A stretch of DNA of 64,000 bases from Pseudarthrobacter enclensis (GTDB lineage Bacteria; Actinomycetota; Actinomycetes; Actinomycetales; Micrococcaceae). Each line of letters opens with the position of its first letter. The stretch's first letter is position 1. Position numbers and translations under genes: made by a program. The notes below the pieces were generated by a model. That model saw only the letters and a list, made by a program, of their open reading frames with translations, made no database searches and was not told the origin of the DNA. This document shows positions 58,191 to 64,000 of this stretch, piece by piece. The DNA is taken from contig NZ_JAUSRE010000014.1 of assembly GCF_030811655.1 (NCBI RefSeq), positions 1 to 64,000 of the forward strand, written 5' to 3'.

Positions 58191-58943
58191 TCAGGAATCA
58201 GCAAGCTGCCGGGCGATCCCCCGGGCGGCCGTCTGCAGCGCCGGTACCAGCGCCTGGAGGCGCATCTCGCGGAGGGGAACCACGACGCCGAGCGAAGCCA
58301 CCGCGAGATGCCTGCGGTTGAGGACCGGGACGGCTATGCCCCAGGTGTCCGGGTCCACCGCGGCCTTGAGCTGCGCGTATCCCTCCCGGCAGGTTTCGGC
58401 GAGCAGCGCCCGGACGGCGTCCGGCCCGGCCATCCCGTCAGGGTCGGGCAACTGGCCGAGGTATTCCTCCTGCACCGCCTTGTCCTGGTGCGCCATCAGC
58501 GCCAGGCCAGCGGACGAAATGTGGACAGGCATCCTTCCTGCCACCTGGGCCCGGTTGGCCACCGAACCCCGCCGGGACAGCCGCTCGACGAACAACGCCT
58601 CCCAGCCATCCAGGACCGCCAGGTTCACATTCTGGTTCAGGACCTGCTGGATGTCCTCCATGAACGGCATGGCGGCCTGTCGAAGGGCGAGCGTGGGGGA
58701 CGCCCTGTTCACCAACTCCCACAACCGGACGCCGGGGCGGACCGTGCCGCCCGGCGCGGTCTCGAGCAACCGGTGGGCGGCGAGTTGGCCCACCAGCCGG
58801 TGCGTGGTGGTCAGCGGCAGGCCCGCCCGCTGGGCAAGTTCGCTGAGCTGCAGGGCGGTGACATCCGGCGGGAAGGCGGAGATCAACCGGACAATCCGGT
58901 CCACCACCGAATCACCGGATTGTGAGTTGGCCACCGCTGACAC
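58191..58943 (-). CDS. IclR family regulator (PobR/PcaR-like)
   Basis: This 250-residue protein has an N-terminal IclR winged helix (VVDRIVRLISAFPPDVTALQLSELAQRAGLPLTTTHRLVGQL) and an effector domain from about residue 85 to 250. It resembles PobR/PcaR-type activators of aromatic degradation. The GTG at 58943 is the best start; a second GTG lies at 58934, and the long frame to 59465 is rejected because it runs over the FUSC gene. It is upstream of pobA with a 113-bp gap on the same strand. Confidence 0.85.
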   Translation of the reverse strand: MSAVANSQSGDSVVDRIVRLISAFPPDVTALQLSELAQRAGLPLTTTHRLVGQLAAHRLLETAPGGTVRPGVRLWELVNRASPTLALRQAAMPFMEDIQQVLNQNVNLAVLDGWEALFVERLSRRGSVANRAQVAGRMPVHISSAGLALMAHQDKAVQEEYLGQLPDPDGMAGPDAVRALLAETCREGYAQLKAAVDPDTWGIAVPVLNRRHLAVASLGVVVPLREMRLQALVPALQTAARGIARQLADS

Positions 58944-59038
58944 CCGCTTCCATTCAATGGGGAATCCAGCGTACCCCGGACAGGACGCGGCAGGGTGCCG
59001 AGGCGCCCCCGGACAGGTGCGGCGAAAGGGAAAGGCGG

Positions 59039-60103
59039 TCAGGCCGTCGTCGCGCTTTGCCTGGCACGGCGCCAGGCCCCGGGGGCCAGCACCACGGCGA
59101 TGCCGACGGCGGCGCCAATGACGGTCTCGATGATGCGGTCGCGCAGCAGGGCGGACGGCGAGGCGGGGACCACCAGGAGTGTGGAGACCAGCGCCAGTGG
59201 TGTCACGAAGACCTGGGCCAGGAGGTACTGGCGGATGATAAACATCTCGGCGCCGAACTGGCAGAGCGCCATCACCAGCACGGTCTGCCAGGGCTGCAGG
59301 CCTATCAGCAGGACCGCGGCCAGGACCAGCAGTCCCAGGACGGTCCCGATGATCCTTTGGATGCCGCGGCGTACCCGGTGCCGGGTGGTGTGGCCTACCA
59401 GGGGAACCACGGCGGCCACCATGGCCCAGTAATTGTGCCCGAATCCCAGCCGGCCGCCTGCCCACGTGGCCAGCGAGCCGGCAAGTCCCGCGGCCACCAG
59501 GTAGCCGGACCCTTCAAGCCACGCTGTTCGCTTCTCAGCGCGGGTCCGCCGGATCCGGGGAGGCCTGGTCCAGGGGGTCCGGTGGCTGGCGATGATGCGG
59601 GAAGAGAAGCCCACCAACAGCGCGAAAACGGTGGTGAGGACTGCCACCAGCATGCCCTGCCACAAGGGTGGCTGGTTGGGAATGGAGGCGATGGCGGCGA
59701 ACGCGAAGATGTGGAAGAGCGAACCGGCCGGCCGCAGCCTCAGCCAGGAGATGGCGACGGAGCAGGCGCCGGCCACCAGCGTTGTGGCCAGGACCAGCAG
59801 CCAGGTGTGGGTGGCGGCGTCCAGGCCCCAGACCGGTCCCATCCGCGCCGCGAGCGCCGCCATGAAGATCACCAGCAGCATCAGCAGCCCTGCCCGCAGC
59901 TGCAGCACGAAGCGGACCGCATGTGGTTCGCCGCGGCCGTAGATCCCGGTGAAGGCGCCAAAGGACGCGAAGATTGCCAGGTCCAGCCTGTTCAGCAGCA
60001 CCAGTGTGATGAGGGGGACAAAGACGCCCACCGCGCACCTGAACGCAGGGTGGTGATCCTTGTTGCCAGGGCCAATGCTGAACATTTCGGCAAGCATCTT
60101 CAC
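59039..60103 (-). CDS. FUSC-family membrane protein
   Basis: This 354-residue protein has two blocks of hydrophobic helices (about 15-155 and 205-340) separated by a basic cytosolic loop (PWTRPPRIRRTRAEKR). This duplicated layout is typical of the FUSC/aromatic-acid exporter family, although the family often has longer cytosolic domains. It may export aromatic acids, fitting the neighbouring pobA. The start is GTG at 60103 (AAGGCG upstream) or ATG at 60097; the longer frame to 60376 is rejected. Confidence 0.78.
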   Translation of the reverse strand: MKMLAEMFSIGPGNKDHHPAFRCAVGVFVPLITLVLLNRLDLAIFASFGAFTGIYGRGEPHAVRFVLQLRAGLLMLLVIFMAALAARMGPVWGLDAATHTWLLVLATTLVAGACSVAISWLRLRPAGSLFHIFAFAAIASIPNQPPLWQGMLVAVLTTVFALLVGFSSRIIASHRTPWTRPPRIRRTRAEKRTAWLEGSGYLVAAGLAGSLATWAGGRLGFGHNYWAMVAAVVPLVGHTTRHRVRRGIQRIIGTVLGLLVLAAVLLIGLQPWQTVLVMALCQFGAEMFIIRQYLLAQVFVTPLALVSTLLVVPASPSALLRDRIIETVIGAAVGIAVVLAPGAWRRARQSATTA

Positions 60104-60257
60104 GGGCAGCGCCTTCCTGGGGGTAAATTCTGACGGGCGGCCGCGCTGACGTTCCGGATAGATCCTACGGCGCGTGCTCCCGAAAGCCCCCGTCGCGTTC
60201 CCATGAATGGAATCGGAAGGCAACGCGGCGGTAACAGCGCCGCACGATGCTTGATCC

Positions 60258-61094
60258 ATGAAGCGCCTTCCACACAACACGCCCGCCGCCGAGCTTCGCT
60301 GTGAGGTGTGCGGCCAGATGCCCGAGCCGCCCAAGGGACGCCTGACCCTGGCGAACGTGGCGGCGATGCTGCCCATCGAGCTGCTGGTGCATGCCCTGGT
60401 ACTGGAGGTCCACCTCCCCTACGTGGCGAAGGTGCTGGTGCTGACCTTCACTGCAACGGTCCTGGTGATCTGGGTGGCCGAGCCGTCAGCCGCCCGGATC
60501 CTGCTCCGCTGGCTGCACGCGCCGGCCCTGCGGCACCGCCGGCAGCTGGCGGCAGCCCCTTCGCTGTGGCGCGCCCGGACCGTACTGCGGGACCAGCCCG
60601 GCTCACTGCAGCGGATTACACGCGCGCTGGCGCGGCTGGACACCAACATTTTGAGCATCCACGTCCACCCCGTGCCGGGCGGCGTCCTGGACGAGTTTGT
60701 GCTGTCCGTGCCGGGGGACGTGGGCGAGAGTGAGTTGCTGGCGGCACTGCACGACGGCGGGGGAACCGGCGCCCATGCGTGGCCCACCACGGCGCTGGCC
60801 ATGGCCGACGGGCAGACCGGGGCGCTCACCCTCGCGGCGCGGATCGCCGCAGCCCCGGACGAACTGCCGCTGGCGGTGGCCGAGCTGCTGCACGCACGGA
60901 TCATCCCGCCGTCGGACGCCGGCACCAGCGCCGCCGACGACGGGACGTACCTCAAGATCCCCACCGCATGGCAGGGGCCTATTGCCTTTTCCCGGCCCGG
61001 GGAACCCTTCACGCCGGCAGAGTCGGCCCGCGCCCACCGGCTTGCGGAGCTGGCCGAGATACTTTCCCACCGGCGCGAGGACTCCCCGGCATAG
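60258..61094 (+). CDS. Membrane-anchored ACT-domain protein
   Basis: This 278-residue protein has an N-terminal CxxC (CEVCGQMPEPP, residues 15-25), one or two hydrophobic helices (about 35-75), and then a cytosolic ACT domain (about 108-160: VLRDQPGSLQRITRALARLDTNILSIHVHPVPGG) plus a C-terminal region of about 100 residues. The ACT domain typically binds amino acids. The membrane attachment and CxxC are unusual for ACT proteins. No enzyme domain is seen. It may be a sensory or regulatory protein. GATGCT lies 6 nt before the ATG. Confidence 0.75.
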   Translation: MKRLPHNTPAAELRCEVCGQMPEPPKGRLTLANVAAMLPIELLVHALVLEVHLPYVAKVLVLTFTATVLVIWVAEPSAARILLRWLHAPALRHRRQLAAAPSLWRARTVLRDQPGSLQRITRALARLDTNILSIHVHPVPGGVLDEFVLSVPGDVGESELLAALHDGGGTGAHAWPTTALAMADGQTGALTLAARIAAAPDELPLAVAELLHARIIPPSDAGTSAADDGTYLKIPTAWQGPIAFSRPGEPFTPAESARAHRLAELAEILSHRREDSPA

Positions 61095-61156
61095 CCAGCC
61101 GGGGGCAGTCACAATCCGTTCGCACGGCCTGCCGGCGCGGGGACAGCAAGAAACCC

Positions 61157-61217
61157 TTGACAGTGGCGGGAGTCACTCCTACCTTTGATTTTGGGATCCC
61201 AAGTTGGGATCCCAAAA
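61157..61217 (+). promoter_or_regulatory. Promoter and GntR-type operator of the MFS-GntR-racemase operon
   Basis: TTGACA (61157-61162), 17-bp spacer and TACCTT (61180-61185) make a strong promoter. TTTTGGGATCCCAA (61189-61202) and TTGGGATCCCAAAA (61204-61217) form a perfect palindrome around one G; each arm contains TGGGATCCCA. Such sites are typical of FadR-type GntR regulators. It covers the expected transcription start, fitting repression. Confidence 0.85.
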
Positions 61218-61353
61218 ATGCGGCAGCACCTGGCGCTCCGGATCGCCTGGCGCACCGCCCTCCCGCCCGGCAGGCGCACCTGCCCTGCCGGGCGGACTCC
61301 ATGCACCTTACGCTCCCTCCCCCATCCGTAAACTTCCCCGTGAAGGAGAAGCT

Positions 61354-62712
61354 GTGTCCATCCCAAACACTGAAACAACGGCCACGCCAGACGAGGCCGC
61401 AGCCCTGACCACCGAACAATCCGGAAAGGGCGGCACGCAACGGCGCACTGCCGTCCGCTGGAAGCTCTTCCTGCTGCTCCTGGTCCTGGTGTCCGTCAAT
61501 TACATCGACCGCGGATCCATCTCCGTGGCGCTGCCCATCATCCAGAAGGAATTCAACCTGGCGCCCGAACTGGTGGGCCTGCTGCTGTCCGCCTTCTTCT
61601 GGACCTACGCCCTGATGCAGGTCCCCGTCGGCTGGCTGATCGACAAGTTCGGGCCGCGCAAGGTCATGACGGCGTCCTGCCTCGGCTGGGGCGCAGCCAC
61701 GGCGGCGTCCGGCATGGCCGGCGGCTTCCTGAGCATGTTCATTGCCCGTCTGGGCATCGGCGTCACCGAGGCCGGGGTGATGCCCGCCGGCGGCAAGCTC
61801 AATGCCATCTGGATGCACAAGTCCGAACGCGGCCGCGGCGCCACCATCCTGGACGCCGGCGCACCGCTCGGCGCAGGGCTGGGCGGCATCATCATCGCCG
61901 GCCTCATCGCCTCCACCGGGAGTTGGCGCTGGTCCTTCGTCATCGCCGGTGCGGCCACCGTCCTCATGGGCCTCGCCGTTTGGTGGTACGTCCGGGACAA
62001 TCCCCGCCAGCACCGCGGCGTCAACGACGCCGAGGCCTCCTACATCGAAGCCTCGCATGCCGCCGAGGACGCCGAGGCAGCCGTGGATGGCAGCAAGGGC
62101 AAGCGCGGCCTGCTCCCCTACCTCAAGTTCCGCTCCTTCTGGGCCATGTGCCTGGGCTGGCTGGGATTCAACGGCGTCTTCTACGGCCTGCTGACCTGGG
62201 GCCCGCTGTACCTGGCCCAGGCCAAGGGCTTCGACCTGAAAACCATCGGCTGGTCCACGCTGGTCATCTTCGGTGCCGGCTTCGTCGGCGAAATCATCGG
62301 CGGCACCATCGCCGACAAATGGCGGGCATCCGGCGCATCGGCAAACCTGGTGATGCGAACCCTCCTGGGCATCTCCAGCGCCATCGTGGTGGCCGGCCTG
62401 GTGGGCGTCACCGTGGTCCCGGACGCAACCACCGCCGTCGTCCTGCTCTCGCTCGTCCTGTTCTTCCTGCGCTGGGTGGGCCTGTTCTGGAGCATCCCGG
62501 CCATCCTGGGCGGACGCACCAACGCCGGCGTCCTGGGCGGTGCCATGAACCTCAGCGGCAACATCTCCGGCTTCGTCACCCCCATCGTCGTCGGCCTGAT
62601 CGTCGGGGCCACCGGTTCCTACACCTGGGCCCTGCTGTACTTCGTCGGTTCCGCAGTGATCATGGGCGCCTCAGTCCTCACCCTGAACTACAACAAACGG
62701 CTTCCTGTCTAA
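61354..62712 (+). CDS. MFS transporter, ACS family-like
   Basis: This 452-residue protein has 12 helices and the anion:cation-symporter pattern: NYIDRGSISVALPII in helix 1, DKFGPRKVMT in the 2-3 loop, and a central charged loop (about 218-250). ACS members import organic acids such as tartrate, glucarate, phthalate or allantoate. The start is GTG at 61354 with AAGGAG 5 nt upstream. It heads a cassette with a GntR regulator and a racemase, so the substrate may be a hydantoin or hydroxy/amino acid. Confidence 0.9.
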   Translation: MSIPNTETTATPDEAAALTTEQSGKGGTQRRTAVRWKLFLLLLVLVSVNYIDRGSISVALPIIQKEFNLAPELVGLLLSAFFWTYALMQVPVGWLIDKFGPRKVMTASCLGWGAATAASGMAGGFLSMFIARLGIGVTEAGVMPAGGKLNAIWMHKSERGRGATILDAGAPLGAGLGGIIIAGLIASTGSWRWSFVIAGAATVLMGLAVWWYVRDNPRQHRGVNDAEASYIEASHAAEDAEAAVDGSKGKRGLLPYLKFRSFWAMCLGWLGFNGVFYGLLTWGPLYLAQAKGFDLKTIGWSTLVIFGAGFVGEIIGGTIADKWRASGASANLVMRTLLGISSAIVVAGLVGVTVVPDATTAVVLLSLVLFFLRWVGLFWSIPAILGGRTNAGVLGGAMNLSGNISGFVTPIVVGLIVGATGSYTWALLYFVGSAVIMGASVLTLNYNKRLPV

Positions 62713-62791
62713 GCTGACCCTCGCAGGGAAACTTGCAACCAACGCCCCCGCAGCCGGGAGCAGTGCCAACGAGAATCCGAAATGGAGCATA

Positions 62792-63475
62792 ATGCTGACC
62801 GCAGAAGAGACCCAGGACAAGGACCGCCCCCTTCGCGAGACTGTCCGGGACACCCTCCGCACCCGGATCTTCGAAGGACACTACGCTCCCGGCACGCGGC
62901 TGGTGGAACGCGACCTCGCTGCGGAATTCTCCGTCTCCCGGCTGCCGGTGCGCGAGGCCCTGCGGATGCTCCGCCAGGAAGGCCTTATCAGCGACCGGGG
63001 CGCCCGCGGGGCCGAGGTGAGCAGCCTCAGCCCCAAGGACGTGGAGGACCTCTTCGACGTCCGCCAATCCCTGGAGGTGCTGGCCTGCCGGCTCGCCGCC
63101 AAGCGGGCCACCACGGAAGACCTGGCCTACCTCGAGGGTCTGCTGGACAACGCGGAGGCCTTCCTGGCCAAGGGTTCGGTCATGGAGGCACACCGCGCCA
63201 ACAGCGAATTCCATGACGCCATCACGGCCATCGCGGACAACAACTTCCTCAAGTCCGCCCTGGAACCCCTCCAGGGCCGCATGCACTGGCTGTTCCGGCA
63301 CGTCAGCGACCTGCCCGAGCTCATCCGCGAACACCGCGAACTGTACGCCGCCATCGCCAGCGGCGACCCGGACAAGGCAGCCGCCCAGTCCGCTTCCCAC
63401 ATTGGCAAGTACCGGGACCAGTTCCCCGAAGACTTCCAAAAGACCGAACCAGAATTCCACCGGAAGAGAAAATGA
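62792..63475 (+). CDS. GntR family regulator (FadR type)
   Basis: This 227-residue regulator has a GntR winged helix (LRTRIFEGHYAPGTRLVERDLAAEFSVSRLPVREALRMLRQEGLI, about 22-66) and a FadR-type helical ligand domain with metal-binding His/Asp candidates (SEFHDAI, SHIGKY). Its likely operator is the palindrome at 61189-61217. The racemase start overlaps its stop by 4 nt (ATGA), so the two are coupled. The effector is probably the transporter substrate or its product. Confidence 0.94.
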   Translation: MLTAEETQDKDRPLRETVRDTLRTRIFEGHYAPGTRLVERDLAAEFSVSRLPVREALRMLRQEGLISDRGARGAEVSSLSPKDVEDLFDVRQSLEVLACRLAAKRATTEDLAYLEGLLDNAEAFLAKGSVMEAHRANSEFHDAITAIADNNFLKSALEPLQGRMHWLFRHVSDLPELIREHRELYAAIASGDPDKAAAQSASHIGKYRDQFPEDFQKTEPEFHRKRK

Positions 63476-64000
63476 AACTCCTGGTCATCAACCCCAACAT
63501 CAGTGCCGACGTCACGGCGCTGATCGAATCCGAGGCCCTCCGCGCCGCCTCCCCCGGCACCGAGCTGCTGGTCCGGACCGCCGGCCACGGCGTGGAGTAC
63601 ATCGAGACCCGCTTCGAAGCACTCATCGCCGCCGGCGCTGTAGCCGAAATCATCGCCGAACACACCCGGCCCGGGGCAGACCCTGTGGACGCCGTGGTGG
63701 TGGCTGCCTTCGGCGACCCCGGCATGCCGGCACTCAAGGAAATGGCGGACGTCCCCGTCATCGGCATCACCGAGGCCGCCCTGTCCGCGGCAGCGCTGCT
63801 GGGCCACCGGTTCTCCATCATCGCCATCTCCGACCGCATCAAGCCCTGGTACCGGGAGTGCGTGGAGCGCTCCGGCCTGGCGGGACGGCTTGCTTCCATC
63901 CGCTCCATCAACGACTCCCTCACCAGCATCGCCTCCGTCCAGCAGGACTTCCGGGACACCCTGCTGGCACTCAGCCGGCAGGCCGTAGCCGAGGACGGCG
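63472..64000 (+). CDS. Asp/Glu/hydantoin racemase family, partial
   Basis: The first 176 residues are present; the gene runs off the window. It begins MKLLVINPNISADVTALI, the hydantoin/allantoin racemase start, and has VVVAAFGDPGMPALKEM near residue 75-90, where many members have a catalytic Cys before FGDPG. Here that residue is Ala. The second catalytic Cys would lie beyond the window. It is coupled to the GntR gene. The substrate may be a hydantoin or a related compound; a racemase with one active Cys, or a decarboxylase/isomerase, are other possibilities. Confidence 0.85.
   Translation, partial: MKLLVINPNISADVTALIESEALRAASPGTELLVRTAGHGVEYIETRFEALIAAGAVAEIIAEHTRPGADPVDAVVVAAFGDPGMPALKEMADVPVIGITEAALSAAALLGHRFSIIAISDRIKPWYRECVERSGLAGRLASIRSINDSLTSIASVQQDFRDTLLALSRQAVAEDG

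Noticed and set aside
58944..59465. Long N-terminal extension of the IclR gene
   Set aside because: It runs over the 3' part of the FUSC gene in another frame; the IclR domain starts after 58943.
58922..60133. 403-residue frame antisense to the FUSC gene
   Set aside because: Very Gln/His/Gly-rich and opposite a membrane protein.
1..64000. tRNA or rRNA genes
   Set aside because: No tRNA T-loop/acceptor patterns or rRNA motifs were noticed; a tRNAscan or Rfam search would be decisive.

Overview
The window is a high-GC chromosomal segment of an actinobacterium, most likely Arthrobacter or Pseudarthrobacter (Micrococcaceae). This placement is an inference from composition, the actinobacterial TANNNT-type -10 boxes lying directly in front of start codons, and gene content. 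About 64 protein genes fill nearly the whole window. I see no rRNA, tRNA, CRISPR array, insertion sequence or prophage. The first ~120 bases are C and G homopolymer runs and look like a contig-end artefact.

Layout. 0.1-9.5 kb: gamma-glutamyltransferase, L-lactate dehydrogenase, a GNAT-AAA+ fusion protein, an HD hydrolase with glutamyl-Q tRNA(Asp) synthetase, two Lrp/AsnC regulators around a LysE exporter, a helical-repeat protein and a DUF456 membrane protein. 9.6-19.6 kb: malic enzyme, TetR and MarR regulators, four MFS transporters, RraA and a GNAT. 19.7-25.6 kb: mannitol PTS (mtlD, mtlA IICBA, a TetR regulator, divergent ptsI). 25.6-30.6 kb: an excisionase-type HTH protein with an alpha/beta hydrolase, a PucR-type regulator divergent from alanine dehydrogenase, and a Gfo/Idh/MocA oxidoreductase. 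30.7-36.7 kb: a peptide/nickel-class ABC importer operon. 36.9-41.3 kb: a TetR/FMN-reductase divergent pair, a class I aminotransferase, a universal stress protein, a small membrane protein and a PAP2 phosphatase. 41.3-46.3 kb: a 2-oxoacid dehydrogenase operon (E1 alpha, E1 beta, E2) preceded by an aminotransferase. 46.4-53.4 kb: a small membrane protein, a secreted GH25-like protein, a WXG100-like/lipase-like pair, purB, a histidine phosphatase, and a Ser/Thr kinase with a small Cys protein. 53.5-61.1 kb: MarR, GNAT, thioesterase, an apparently frameshifted FAD monooxygenase with divergent TetR, pobA with its IclR regulator, a FUSC-type membrane protein and an ACT-domain membrane protein. 61.1-64 kb: an MFS transporter, a GntR regulator and an Asp/Glu/hydantoin racemase cut by the window edge.

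How the genes work together. Several units are self-contained: the mannitol PTS supplies its own Enzyme I but no HPr; alanine oxidation is paired with a divergent regulator; 4-hydroxybenzoate hydroxylation is paired with IclR; the last three genes form an uptake-regulation-catabolism cassette. Intergenic regions carry unusually clear dyads (marR promoter, tetR/ptsI, ald, the 40-bp palindrome before the E1 gene, the GntR site). At least fourteen genes have a TANNNT hexamer 6-7 nt before the start codon, consistent with widespread leaderless transcription.

No single new large system stands out. The most notable items are the GNAT-AAA+ fusion, the WXG100-like/lipase pair, the tandem 32-bp repeats feeding into a perfect hairpin, the long perfect palindrome before the dehydrogenase operon, and the single-base frameshift in the FAD monooxygenase.
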